Part shown: one piece after another, positions 19,171 through 27,932 of the stretch
How positions within the stretch are numbered: the stretch's first letter is position 1
Layout of the letters: every line of letters starts with the position of its first letter
Source: Rhodobacter sp.
GTDB taxonomy: Bacteria > Pseudomonadota > Alphaproteobacteria > Rhodobacterales > Rhodobacteraceae
Length of the DNA: 58,661 nucleotides
Direction: 5' to 3'
Assembly (NCBI GenBank): GCA_020250125.1
Contig: JADCEL010000032.1
Location: 1 to 58,661 of the forward strand
Notes under the pieces: model-generated
Told to the model about the DNA's origin: nothing
The model's database searches: none
The model's input: the letters and a program-made list of their open reading frames with translations, nothing else
Position numbers and translations under genes: made by a program

Positions 19171-21609
19171 GTGAGCGGCGTTCCGGCACAGGCGCGGGCC
19201 GTCATCATCGGGGGCGGCATTTCCGGCTGCTCGGTGGCCTATCATCTGGCAAAGGCGGGCTGGAGCGACATCGTGCTGCTGGAACGCAGGCAGCTGACCT
19301 GCGGCACCACCTGGCACGCGGCGGGCCTGATCGGCCAGCTGCGCGGCTCGGCCAACATGACGCGGCTGGCCAAGTATTCCGCCGATCTTTACGTCAGGCT
19401 CGAGGCGGAAACGGGCGTTGCCACGGGGATGCGCCAGGTTGGCAGCATCTCGGTGGCGCTGACGGCGGCGCGGCACGAGGAACTGCTGCGCCAGGCAACG
19501 GTGGCCCGGATTTTCGATGTGGAAGTCCACGAGATTTCGCCCGCCGAGGTCAAGTCGCGCTATCCGCACCTGAACGTGGCCGATGTGGTGGGGGCGGTGG
19601 CCCTGCCGCTGGACGGGCAATGTGACCCCGCAAACATCGCCATGGCGCTGGCCAAAGGCGCGCGGATGCGCGGCGCGCAGATTTTTGAAGGCGTCAAGGT
19701 GACGCGGGTAACCGAAGCCGGGCGGCGGGTGACCGGTGTCGACTATGTCCAGGACGGTGTGCCGGGCCATATCGCCGCCGATGTCGTGATCAACTGCGGC
19801 GGCATGTGGGGCCGCGATCTGGCCCATCAGAACGGCGTCACCCTGCCGCTGCACGCCTGCGAGCATTTCTACCTGGTGACCGAGCCGATCAGCGGGCTGG
19901 GCCATCTGCCGGTGTTGCGCGTGCCCGACGAATGCGCCTATTACAAGCAGGACGCGGGCAAGATGATGCTGGGCGCGTTTGAACCCAAGGCAAAGCCCTG
20001 GGGGATGGGCGGGATAAGCGAAGACTTCTGCTTTGACACCCTGCCCGAGGATTTCGACCATTTCCAGCCGATCCTGGAAGCGGCGATGCACCGCATGCCG
20101 CTGTTCCAGACGGCAGGCATTCACACCTTTTTCAACGGCCCGGAAAGCTTTACCCCCGATGACCGCTACTATCTGGGCGAGGCGCCGGAACTGGGCGGCT
20201 ACTGGATTGCCGCCGGATACAACTCTATCGGAATCGTGTCCTCCGGCGGGGCGGGCATGGCGCTGGCGCATTGGATCACCGAAGGCGAGGCCCCGTTCGA
20301 CCTGTGGGAAGTGGACATCCGCCGCGCCCAGCCGTTCCAGAAGAACCGCCGTTACCTGAAGGAACGGGTGACCGAAACCCTGGGCCTGCTTTACGCCGAC
20401 CACTTTCCCTACCGCCAGGTGGAAACCGCGCGCGGCCTGCGCCGCACGCCGCTGCACGAACACCTCAAGGCGCGCGGCGCGGTCTTTGGCGAGGTGGCGG
20501 GCTGGGAACGGGCCAACTGGTTCGCGAAGGCGGGGCAGGAACGGCAGTACCGCTATTCCTGGGGCCGGCAGAACTGGTTCGACAACCAAAGGTGCGAACA
20601 CATGGCGGTCCGCAGCGGCGTCGGCCTGTTCGACATGACATCCTTCGGCAAGATCAGGGTCGAAGGGCGCGATGCCTGCGCCTTTCTGCAGAAGATCTGT
20701 GCCAATGATCTGGACGTGGCGGCGGGGCGGATCGTCTATACCCAGATGCTGAATGACCGGGGCGGCATTGAAAGCGACCTGACGGTGACCCGCGTTTCCG
20801 AGACGGCGTTCCTGCTGGTGGTGCCGGGTGCCACGCTGCAACGCGATCTGGCCTGGCTGCGCCGCCATCTGGGCGATGCCTTTGCGGTGATCACCGATGT
20901 CACCGCTGCGGAAGCCGTGCTTTGCGTGATGGGCCCCGAAAGCCGCGCGCTGTTGCAGGCGGTCAGCCCGAATGACTTCAGCAATGCCGCCCACCCCTTC
21001 GGCACCGCGCGCGAGATCGAGATCGGCCTCGGCCTGGCCCGCGCGCACCGGGTCACGTATGTGGGCGAGCTGGGGTGGGAGCTGTATGTTTCCACCGATC
21101 AGGCCGCCCATGTGTTTGAGGCGCTGGAGGCGGCGGACAGGGGGATGGTGCTGTGCGGGCTGCATACGCTGGACAGCTGCCGGATCGAAAAGGCCTACCG
21201 CCACTTCGGCCATGACATCACCGACGAGGATCATGTGCTGGAGGCGGGCCTTGGCTTTGCCGTGAAGACGGCCAAGGGCGATTTCATCGGGCGCGACGCC
21301 GTGTTGCGCAAGCAGCAGGCGGGGCTGGACCGCCGCCTGATGCAGTTCCGCCTGAAAGACCCCGGTCCGCTGATGTTCCACAACGAGGCGGTGGTGCGCG
21401 ACGGCCAGATCGTGGGGCCGGTGACCAGCGGCAACTACGGGCATTTCCTGGGGGCGGCAGTGGGCCTCGGCTATGTGCCCTGCACCGGGCAAAGCGACGC
21501 GGACCTTCTGGCATCGCGCTATGAGATCGAGATTGCGGGGCAGCGGCATGAGGCGGTTGCTTCGCTTGCGGCGATGTATGACCCGAAATCGGAACGGGTG
21601 CGCGTGTGA
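19171..21609 (+). CDS. GcvT-fused FAD-dependent demethylating dehydrogenase (dimethylglycine/sarcosine dehydrogenase-like), copy 2
   Basis: An 812-residue paralogue of the protein at 14601 with the same architecture: FAD loop AVIIGGGISGCSVAYHLA (residues about 10-27), putative flavin-linking His49 in LTCGTTWHAAG, and a C-terminal GcvT-like folate domain (YVGELGWELYVS, SCRIEKAYRHFGHDITDEDHVL). The GTG at 19171 follows GGGAG at a suitable distance; the longer in-frame start at 19069 would run through the inverted repeat. Two such enzymes in one block suggest consecutive removal of two methyl groups (tertiary to secondary to primary amine), which is inference. Confidence 0.86.
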   Translation: MSGVPAQARAVIIGGGISGCSVAYHLAKAGWSDIVLLERRQLTCGTTWHAAGLIGQLRGSANMTRLAKYSADLYVRLEAETGVATGMRQVGSISVALTAARHEELLRQATVARIFDVEVHEISPAEVKSRYPHLNVADVVGAVALPLDGQCDPANIAMALAKGARMRGAQIFEGVKVTRVTEAGRRVTGVDYVQDGVPGHIAADVVINCGGMWGRDLAHQNGVTLPLHACEHFYLVTEPISGLGHLPVLRVPDECAYYKQDAGKMMLGAFEPKAKPWGMGGISEDFCFDTLPEDFDHFQPILEAAMHRMPLFQTAGIHTFFNGPESFTPDDRYYLGEAPELGGYWIAAGYNSIGIVSSGGAGMALAHWITEGEAPFDLWEVDIRRAQPFQKNRRYLKERVTETLGLLYADHFPYRQVETARGLRRTPLHEHLKARGAVFGEVAGWERANWFAKAGQERQYRYSWGRQNWFDNQRCEHMAVRSGVGLFDMTSFGKIRVEGRDACAFLQKICANDLDVAAGRIVYTQMLNDRGGIESDLTVTRVSETAFLLVVPGATLQRDLAWLRRHLGDAFAVITDVTAAEAVLCVMGPESRALLQAVSPNDFSNAAHPFGTAREIEIGLGLARAHRVTYVGELGWELYVSTDQAAHVFEALEAADRGMVLCGLHTLDSCRIEKAYRHFGHDITDEDHVLEAGLGFAVKTAKGDFIGRDAVLRKQQAGLDRRLMQFRLKDPGPLMFHNEAVVRDGQIVGPVTSGNYGHFLGAAVGLGYVPCTGQSDADLLASRYEIEIAGQRHEAVASLAAMYDPKSERVRV

Positions 21610-21621
21610 GCCGCGCCGGGA

Positions 21622-21674
21622 GGGCTGCCTGCCCGCCCGGACCCACCCGGGGGTATTTGTGAACAGAAGAAGGA
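21622..21674 (+). repeat. Dispersed hairpin plus GGTATTTGTGAACAGAAGA element (copy 3)
   Basis: A small GGGC/GCCC hairpin with TGCCT loop (21622-21634) is followed by GGGGGTATTTGTGAACAGAAGAAGGA, which nearly matches copies at 13610 and 29789. It lies between two genes of the same direction. Confidence 0.65.
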
Positions 21675-21701
21675 ACGGGCGATGGCAATCCGGGGGCTGG
21701 C

Positions 21702-22574
21702 ATGACACTGACAAGGCGGCATGAGGGTTTTGCGGGTCTGCACGCTTCGGGCTGCTTCGTGCTGCCCAACCCCTGGGATGCCGGATCGGCCCGGATGATG
21801 GCGGCCATCGGGGCCAAGGCGCTGGCCACCAGTTCCGCCGCCCATGCCTTTACCCTGGGACGCCCGGATGTCGGCGGTGTCAGCCGGGATGAGGCGCTGG
21901 CCCATGCAGAGGCGATTGTGGCGGCCACGCCGCTGCCGGTGTCGGGTGATTTCGAGAATGGCTTTGCCGATGACCCGGACGGAGTGGCGCAAACCGTGCG
22001 TCTGGCCGGCGGGGTGGGCCTGTCGGGCTGTTCCATCGAGGATACGCAGATGACCGGCGGCACCCCGGCTTATCCGTTTGAACTGGCGGTGGAACGCGTC
22101 CGCGCCGCCGTGGCGGCCGCGCGGGCGCTGAAGCGGCCTTTCATGCTCTGCGCGCGGGCCGATGGGGTGATGAACGGCACCTATGACCTGGCAGAGGGCA
22201 TCCGCCGCCTGCTGGCGTTCGAGGCGGCGGGCGCCGATCTGCTGTACCTGCCGGTCCCGCCGGGGCGGGCCGAACTGCGGGCGGTGCTGTCCGCCGTGAC
22301 CAAACCGGTGAACGCACTGGCGGCAGGGCCGCTGCGGGCGCTGACGGTGGCCGACCTGGCCGCGATGGGTGTGCGCCGCATCTCGACCGGCTCGCAGATC
22401 GCGCGCGTCACCCATGCGGCGATCCGCGATGCCGTGGCGGCAATGCTGGGGCCGGGGTCCTTCGTGCCGCTGATGCAGGCGGCCGGCGGGGATGAGATCG
22501 ACGCGCTGCTGCGGCGCGGTGCCGGCCCCGGCGGACGGGCCGGGGGCCAGCCCCCGGACCCCCGGGGTATTTGA
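21702..22574 (+). CDS. Isocitrate lyase/PEP mutase superfamily protein
   Basis: A 290-residue alpha/beta-barrel protein of the PEP mutase/methylisocitrate lyase superfamily. The N-terminal CFVLPNPWDAGSARMMAAIGAKALATSS block and the metal-site acidic residues (SGDFENGFADDP, SIEDTQMTGG) fit the non-classical members of the superfamily; the KKCGH cysteine loop of true isocitrate lyases is absent, so a specific lyase reaction cannot be assigned. In this block it may cleave or hydrolyse the carbon skeleton. The last 16 or so codons and the TGA are encoded by a dispersed hairpin repeat (22540-22574), so the natural C-terminus has been extended or replaced by repeat sequence. Confidence 0.85.
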   Translation: MTLTRRHEGFAGLHASGCFVLPNPWDAGSARMMAAIGAKALATSSAAHAFTLGRPDVGGVSRDEALAHAEAIVAATPLPVSGDFENGFADDPDGVAQTVRLAGGVGLSGCSIEDTQMTGGTPAYPFELAVERVRAAVAAARALKRPFMLCARADGVMNGTYDLAEGIRRLLAFEAAGADLLYLPVPPGRAELRAVLSAVTKPVNALAAGPLRALTVADLAAMGVRRISTGSQIARVTHAAIRDAVAAMLGPGSFVPLMQAAGGDEIDALLRRGAGPGGRAGGQPPDPRGI

Positions 22575-22590
22575 GCCGAAAAGAAACACG
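22540..22590 (+). repeat. Dispersed hairpin plus GGTATTTGAGCCGAAAAGAAA element (copy 4, diverged)
   Basis: The hairpin CCGGGGGC/GCCCCCGG (22540-22557) is followed by GGACCCCCGGGGTATTTGAGCCGAAAAGAAA. It overlaps the 3' end of the PEP-mutase-like gene and supplies its stop codon. Confidence 0.6.
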
Positions 22591-22610
22591 AATGAAGCGG
22601 GAGATGAGAG

Positions 22611-24164
22611 ATGAGCGATATCGGTGAGCTGTGCGAACCGGCACGGGCGCGGCGCAGCGGCGGGCGGGCATCGCGGGTGGCCGAACGGTCAGCCCCGCTG
22701 GCGGAGAATCTGCGGCCGGTGCGGCCCGGGCTGCCGGGCGGGCAATACCGGCCCCTGACCGAGGCGGGCATGGCCAGGATTCATGCCTCGGCACTCGATG
22801 CTTTGGAACAGATCGGCCTCAGCCAGGCCCCGCCTTCGGGGGTGGAACTGCTGACCGGTGCGGGCGCAATCCAGGGCGATGACGGGCGCATCCGCTTTCC
22901 CCGCGCGCTGGTCGAGGATATGCTGGCGGTGGCGGCGCGGGACATCACGCTTCATGCCCGCGACCCAAAGCACGACCTGCACCTGACCGGCACCAACGTG
23001 CATTTCGGCACCGCAGGTGCTGCGGTGCATATCGTTGACCCCGAGCGGAACGAGTACCGCGATTCCACGGCGCAGGACCTGTATGACGCGGCGCGGATCA
23101 CCCATCATCTGGACAATGTGCATTTCTTTCAGCGCGCCATGGTCTGCCGCGATGTCACCGACAATTACGACATGGACATCAACACGCTCTATGCCTGCCT
23201 GTCGGGCACGACCAAGCATGTCGGCACCTCGTTCAGCGATCCGTCCCATGTCGAGGGCTGCTTTGACCTGCTGCACACCGTGGCAGGCGGGGAAGAGGCG
23301 TGGCGCGCGCGCCCCTTTGTCAGCAATTCCAACTGCTTTGTGGTTCCGCCGATGAAATTTGCGGAAGAAAGCTGCATCACGATGGAAAAATGCATCCGCA
23401 AGGGCATGCCAATGCTGCTGCTGAGCGCGGGGCAGGCGGGGGCCACGGCCCCGGCCCCGATTGCCCTGGCCATCGTGCAGGCGATGGCGGAATGCCTGGC
23501 GGGGGTGGTCTATGTCAACGCGATCCGGCCCGGAGCACCGGCGATCTTCGGCACCTGGCCGTTTGTGTCTGATCTGCGCACCGGGGCCATGTCGGGCGGA
23601 TCGGCGGAACAGGCGCTGCTGACGGCCGGATGCGCGCAGATGCACCGCTTTTACAACCTGCCGGGCGGGGCCGCGTCTGGCATTTCCGACAGCAAGCTGC
23701 CCGACATGCAGGCGGGCTGGGAACAGGGGATCACCAATGTTCTGGCCGGCCTGTCGGGCCTGAACATGTGCTACGAGGCGGTGGGGATGCATGCCTCGCT
23801 GCTGGGCTTCTGCCTGGAAAGCCTGGTTCTGGGCGATGACATTCTGGGCCAGGTGCTGCGCTGTGTGCGCGGCATCGACGTGACCGGGGACAGCACCAGC
23901 ATCGAGGCGATGAAACAGGTCTGCCTGGGCGGGCCGGGGCATTACCTGGGCAGTGACCAGACGCTGGCGCTGATGCAGACGGAATACATCTATCCCGTCG
24001 TCGGCAACCGCATGAGCCCCAAGGAATGGGCCGAGGCGGGCAAGCCGCTGCTGCTTGACAGGGCGATTGCGCGCAAGAACAGTATCCTGGCCAAAGCGGG
24101 CAGCCAGATTGACCCGGACATCGATGCGGCCATCCGCGCTGCCTACAACATCCACTTCAAGTGA
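22611..24164 (+). CDS. Trimethylamine methyltransferase (MttB) superfamily protein, non-pyrrolysine
   Basis: A 517-residue member of the MttB/COG5598 family. The frame is open throughout, with no in-frame amber codon, so this is a non-pyrrolysine member. Characterised relatives demethylate quaternary amines such as glycine betaine, proline betaine, carnitine and gamma-butyrobetaine, passing the methyl to a cobalamin protein. The N-terminal 40 residues are Arg-rich and variable; the rest is typical (for example TNVHFGTAGAAVHIVDPE, GGAASGISDSKLPDMQAGWE). No corrinoid partner or its activase is in the window, so the acceptor must be encoded elsewhere or differ. It leads directly into the aldehyde dehydrogenase. 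Confidence 0.88.
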   Translation: MSDIGELCEPARARRSGGRASRVAERSAPLAENLRPVRPGLPGGQYRPLTEAGMARIHASALDALEQIGLSQAPPSGVELLTGAGAIQGDDGRIRFPRALVEDMLAVAARDITLHARDPKHDLHLTGTNVHFGTAGAAVHIVDPERNEYRDSTAQDLYDAARITHHLDNVHFFQRAMVCRDVTDNYDMDINTLYACLSGTTKHVGTSFSDPSHVEGCFDLLHTVAGGEEAWRARPFVSNSNCFVVPPMKFAEESCITMEKCIRKGMPMLLLSAGQAGATAPAPIALAIVQAMAECLAGVVYVNAIRPGAPAIFGTWPFVSDLRTGAMSGGSAEQALLTAGCAQMHRFYNLPGGAASGISDSKLPDMQAGWEQGITNVLAGLSGLNMCYEAVGMHASLLGFCLESLVLGDDILGQVLRCVRGIDVTGDSTSIEAMKQVCLGGPGHYLGSDQTLALMQTEYIYPVVGNRMSPKEWAEAGKPLLLDRAIARKNSILAKAGSQIDPDIDAAIRAAYNIHFK

Positions 24165-24171
24165 GAACATC

Positions 24172-25602
24172 ATGATATTGGATCATCTTTCCCACTTCTA
24201 CATCAACGGCGGATGGGTTGCGCCGCTGGGCGGCACGACCATGGGGGTCGAGAATCCGGCCAATGAGGAAACCGTGGCGCAGGTTGCGCTGGGGTCTGCG
24301 GCAGATGCGGACCGCGCAATTGCGGCGGCACGGGCCGCGTTCCTGTCCTGGACCACCACGCCGGTGGCCGACCGGATTGCGCTGCTCAGGCGCATCCTTG
24401 AGGTTTACAACAGCCGCGAGGATGATTTCGTCGAAGCGATGAGCGTCGAGATGGGGGCACCCCTGTCCTGGGCGCGGGGGGCACAGTTCTGGGCGGGGCA
24501 GGTGCATATCGAAAGCACCATCGCGGCGGCGGAAAAGTTTCACTGGGAAGAGATGCGCGGATCGACCCGGATCGTCCGCGAAGGCATCGGGGTCTGCGCG
24601 CTGATCACGCCGTGGAACTGGCCGATGAACCAGATCGCCTGCAAGGTGGCCCCGGCGATTGTGGCTGGCTGCACCATGGTGCTGAAACCATCGGAAATCG
24701 CCCCGCTGTCGGGTGCCCTGTTCGCCGAGGTGATGCATGAGGCGGGCGTGCCTGCGGGTGTGTTCAACCTGGTGAACGGCACCGGGGCAGAGGTGGGCGC
24801 GCGCATGTCTTCGCACCCCGAGGTGGATATGGTGTCTTTCACCGGATCGACCCGCGCGGGCATTCTGGTGGCGCAGGCGGCCGCCCCCACGGTCAAGCGC
24901 GTGGCGCAGGAACTGGGCGGCAAGTCACCCAACATCATCCTGCCGACGGCCGATCTTGCCGCCGCCGTCGCAGGCGGGGTCGAGGGCTGCTTTGGCAATT
25001 CGGGGCAAAGCTGCGATGCGCCGACCCGCATGTTCGTGCCGCGCGCCCGCCATGACGAGGCGCTGGCCATTGCCAAGGCCAAGGCGGAGGAATTCGTGAC
25101 CGGCGATCCGCGCGATGCGGCAACCACGCTGGGGCCGGTGGTCAGCCGCGTGCATTTCGACAAGATCCAGGGCCTGATCCAGAAGGGGATCGACGAAGGG
25201 GCCAGGCTGGTTACGGGAGGTATCGGGCGGCCCGCCGGGCTGAACCGGGGCCATTTCGTGAAGCCCACGGTCTTTGGCCATGTGACCAATGACATGACCA
25301 TCGCGCGGGAAGAAATCTTTGGCCCGGTTCTGTCGATCCTGTCCTATGACAGCGTTGATGATGCGGTGGCCCAGGCGAATGACACGCCCTACGGCCTTGC
25401 CGCCTATATCGCCGGGCCGGTGGAAGATGCGCAACCCGTTGCGCGGCGGCTGCGCGCGGGCACGGTCAACCTGAATTACCCGGCCTGGGATACCTTCGCC
25501 CCCTTCGGCGGCTACAAGCAGTCGGGCAACGGGCGCGAATATGCGGACTGGGGCATCCATGACTTCTGTGAGGTCAAGGGCATCGTGGGCTGGGGCGCAT
25601 GA
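24172..25602 (+). CDS. NAD(P)-dependent aldehyde dehydrogenase
   Basis: A 476-residue aldehyde dehydrogenase. The ATG at 24172, 7 bp after the methyltransferase stop, gives the normal start (MILDHLSHFYINGGWV). Visible motifs: LITPWNWPMNQIACKVAPAI, VSFTGSTRAG, catalytic Glu in QELGGKSPNI, nucleophile Cys in GNSGQSCDAPTRM and EEIFGPVLSI near the C-terminus. Substrate unknown; within this block it would oxidise an aldehyde released from the amine skeleton, or a betaine-aldehyde-like compound. It overlaps the next gene by 4 bp. Confidence 0.93.
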   Translation: MILDHLSHFYINGGWVAPLGGTTMGVENPANEETVAQVALGSAADADRAIAAARAAFLSWTTTPVADRIALLRRILEVYNSREDDFVEAMSVEMGAPLSWARGAQFWAGQVHIESTIAAAEKFHWEEMRGSTRIVREGIGVCALITPWNWPMNQIACKVAPAIVAGCTMVLKPSEIAPLSGALFAEVMHEAGVPAGVFNLVNGTGAEVGARMSSHPEVDMVSFTGSTRAGILVAQAAAPTVKRVAQELGGKSPNIILPTADLAAAVAGGVEGCFGNSGQSCDAPTRMFVPRARHDEALAIAKAKAEEFVTGDPRDAATTLGPVVSRVHFDKIQGLIQKGIDEGARLVTGGIGRPAGLNRGHFVKPTVFGHVTNDMTIAREEIFGPVLSILSYDSVDDAVAQANDTPYGLAAYIAGPVEDAQPVARRLRAGTVNLNYPAWDTFAPFGGYKQSGNGREYADWGIHDFCEVKGIVGWGA

Positions 25603-26501
25603 TCCGCTACGGCTATGTGGGCCTGGGCAACCTGGGCGGGCATCTGGCGGCCAGTCTGCTGAAGGCGGGTTTCCCGGTGACGGTCCATGACCGGGACCGG
25701 GCGCTGGCCGACCGGCACCTGGCACTGGGGGCCACCTGGGCCGCCAGTGCCGGCGATCTGGCGGCAGGGGTGGATCATGTCATCACCTGTCTGCCGTCGC
25801 CGGCCGTGTCCGAGACGGTTCTGCGCGAAATGCTGCCCCGGATGCGGCCCGGTGCCAGCTGGGTGGAAAACTCGACCCTTGGGCGCGACGATATCCTGCG
25901 GCTGGGGGCGCTGGCGGCAGAGCATGGCGTGCCGCTGATGGAGGCCCCGGTGACAGGCGGCGTGCATCTGGCGGCGCGGGGCGAGATCACCGTGCTGGCG
26001 GGTGGCGACCGGGCGCTCTATGACCTGCACCTGCCCGCATTGCAGGCCATCGGCAACCGCATTTTTCACATGGGGCCGCTGGGGTCGGCGGCGGTGATCA
26101 AGGTGATCACCAACATGCTGGCCTTCATCCATCTGGTCGCGGATGGCGAGGCGCTGATGCTGGCCAGGCGCGGCGGGCTGGACCTGAAAACGGCGTGGGA
26201 GGCGATCACGGCATCCTCGGGGACCAGCTTCGTGCATGAAACCGAAGGCCAGCTGATCCTGAACGGCAGCTATGACATTGCCTTTACCAATGATCTGGCG
26301 CTGAAGGACCTGGGTTTTGCCCTGGGCTTCGGCCGCGAATTCGGCGTGCCGCTGGATCTGGCGGGGCTGACCGAACAGACCTTTGTCAAGGCGAAGGCGG
26401 CCTATGGCGGCAGCGCGCAATCGACGCAGGTGGTCAAACTGCTGGAGGATGTGCTGGGGGTCGATCTGCGGGCGGAAGGGTTTCCGGCACGGCTGGAGTA
26501 G
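25599..26501 (+). CDS. NAD(P)-dependent oxidoreductase, 3-hydroxyisobutyrate dehydrogenase family
   Basis: A 300-residue beta-hydroxyacid dehydrogenase. The Rossmann loop YGYVGLGNLGGHLAASLLKAGF is at the N-terminus, the substrate-binding EAPVTGGVHLAARGEITVLAGG lies mid-protein, and the catalytic lysine is in AVIKVITNMLAFIH. Such enzymes oxidise short hydroxyacids such as 3-hydroxyisobutyrate, tartronate semialdehyde or hydroxybutyrate. Last gene of the catabolic block by direction and by the 4-bp overlap with the aldehyde dehydrogenase; what follows is on the opposite strand and of lower GC. Confidence 0.9.
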   Translation: MIRYGYVGLGNLGGHLAASLLKAGFPVTVHDRDRALADRHLALGATWAASAGDLAAGVDHVITCLPSPAVSETVLREMLPRMRPGASWVENSTLGRDDILRLGALAAEHGVPLMEAPVTGGVHLAARGEITVLAGGDRALYDLHLPALQAIGNRIFHMGPLGSAAVIKVITNMLAFIHLVADGEALMLARRGGLDLKTAWEAITASSGTSFVHETEGQLILNGSYDIAFTNDLALKDLGFALGFGREFGVPLDLAGLTEQTFVKAKAAYGGSAQSTQVVKLLEDVLGVDLRAEGFPARLE

Positions 26502-26544
26502 GGGACGGTCGTATCGGTGGTGCGCTTGTCGCAAGGCCAAGCGA

Positions 26545-27006
26545 TTACCTTCGGTCTTGTGCCCGCATAGGTCTCAAGTTGGTGAGAACAAATTCCGCAT
26601 TTACGAACGGCTTGATCGTGCCTCCACACCCACTCTGCTGTGGCTTGACCAGCCCGCTCGCCATTTCAGCTGCGGCGAAGCGGGGGTCGCTGCCGTAAAC
26701 CGGATCGTGTTCGCCGCTGAGCCAGATGAACCGTTGTCTCTCTCCGATGCCGGTTATGGCCATCTCGTTCCAGCAGAGAAGATCGACATCGCGGGCGATC
26801 AGAACGCCGTCGGCGGTATAGAGATCGCCGCGCGACCCTTTCTGCCAATCGAAGTTTCGAGACAGCACGGCACCGTTTGGGAAGGTCGCATTCTTGGTGT
26901 AGTACATCAGGACCAGCAGAAACGGATAGGCAGCCACCAGCCAGAACAGCCCCTTAAGAAGCCGACGCACCCACCTTCCCAAGAAGCGCAACAGCGGGCG
27001 GATCAC
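26545..27006 (-). CDS. Small membrane-anchored protein of unknown function, partner of MuF-like protein
   Basis: A 153-residue protein with a basic N-terminus (residues 1-18, rich in Arg) and one strong membrane segment (GLFWLVAAYPFLLVLMYY, about residues 19-37), followed by a soluble domain with WNEMAITGIGERQRFIWLS. I do not recognise a family. The GTG start overlaps the stop of the MuF-like gene, so the two are co-translated. Its size, its membrane anchor and this coupling are what one would expect of an immunity protein, but nothing in the sequence proves it. GC content is visibly lower than in the genes to the left and right. Confidence 0.7.
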   Translation of the reverse strand: MIRPLLRFLGRWVRRLLKGLFWLVAAYPFLLVLMYYTKNATFPNGAVLSRNFDWQKGSRGDLYTADGVLIARDVDLLCWNEMAITGIGERQRFIWLSGEHDPVYGSDPRFAAAEMASGLVKPQQSGCGGTIKPFVNAEFVLTNLRPMRAQDRR

Positions 27007-27932
27007 CGCGTCTGACCTTGCGGCGCGGTGTAATGGCCCTTGGCCCGGTCATTGAAAACCTGCGCCAGAAACCCCGCCTTCCAGTCCCCCGTGATGGGGT
27101 AGGCGGTTCCACCCAGTTCAGAAACGAACATGAAAATCCGTGATACATCGTCTTCGTCGATCTCCGATTCCGGCCCCTGTGGCCCCTCGCCGATCCCGGC
27201 GAAGGCCCCCACGTGCTGAAGCAACCGCCACAGGCGATCCGGGCTTTCGCGAAGTGAGGCTGAGAACGCGCGCAGATCGACGGGGTCGGTGAAACGGTCC
27301 AGAAAGGAGAAGCTGGCGGTTCCCTCGATTCGCAACATGTCCCCAATTTCCATGACCGTGCCGTCAAACTGCCCCTGCACCGTTGACCTGCCATGCGAGA
27401 ACTCTACGCCTTCGAACTGGTAGGTACTTTCGAAGGGATAGGGTAGCCTTCCCAAGCGTGCCGCGTCTGCAATCTGGTCCGCCAGACGGCGATACGCCCC
27501 CTCGGCACCATCCCTGTAAGCATATTGCTCGATGATCTCGGGCAACTGTCCGATGCCCTTCAGCGTGACCTCCTGGCCATCACCAACATAGAAGTGCCAG
27601 ATGAAGTCGTTGTTGTCCCACCTGTCCGCGCCGGATCCAAAGGCTGATCGCAGATCAAAGAAGGCAAACTCCGTTTGACCTTCGATGTAGGGAACAGCCT
27701 GACAGCGGCAGTTGAAACCTTCACCGGGGTGGCCCGTTTCGGGCGGATCAGCCCAGCGGAACACCCGGCCATCGTTGCGGCGATGCGAGAGGCGCACTTT
27801 CGTGTCGCGCCGTGTTTGCCAGACATAGTGATCAGGTGTGGCTGCGTCCTTGAAAACCGGCCGGATGGGCGTTCCTTTCCGAAGATATTCAAGGAAAGCC
27901 GCACGATAGGCGTCTGTGTGATTTATGTTCAT
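27003..27932 (-). CDS. MuF-type phage head protein fragment fused to a C-terminal domain of unknown function (toxin candidate)
   Basis: With the ATG at 27932 the product has 309 residues; a GTG at 27971 would add 13. Residues about 15-77 match the C-terminal end of phage Mu gpF-like minor head proteins: RRDTKVRLSHRRNDGRV, then WADPPETGHPGEGFNCRC. The rest (about 80-309) is not gpF and not recognised; it contains EFSHGRSTVQGQFDGT and a run of acidic residues near ESEIDEDDVS. Fusions of MuF ends to variable C-terminal toxins are a described class of polymorphic toxins. No other head, tail or integrase gene is nearby, so this is not a prophage in place. Lower GC and the isolated setting suggest transfer. 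Confidence 0.7.
   Translation of the reverse strand: MNINHTDAYRAAFLEYLRKGTPIRPVFKDAATPDHYVWQTRRDTKVRLSHRRNDGRVFRWADPPETGHPGEGFNCRCQAVPYIEGQTEFAFFDLRSAFGSGADRWDNNDFIWHFYVGDGQEVTLKGIGQLPEIIEQYAYRDGAEGAYRRLADQIADAARLGRLPYPFESTYQFEGVEFSHGRSTVQGQFDGTVMEIGDMLRIEGTASFSFLDRFTDPVDLRAFSASLRESPDRLWRLLQHVGAFAGIGEGPQGPESEIDEDDVSRIFMFVSELGGTAYPITGDWKAGFLAQVFNDRAKGHYTAPQGQTR

Noticed and set aside
22611..24164. Pyrrolysine-containing MttB
   Set aside because: No in-frame amber codon interrupts the gene, so it is a non-pyrrolysine member.
27003..27932. Prophage at the MuF-like gene
   Set aside because: No integrase, capsid, portal, terminase or tail genes are present; only the gpF end is seen.
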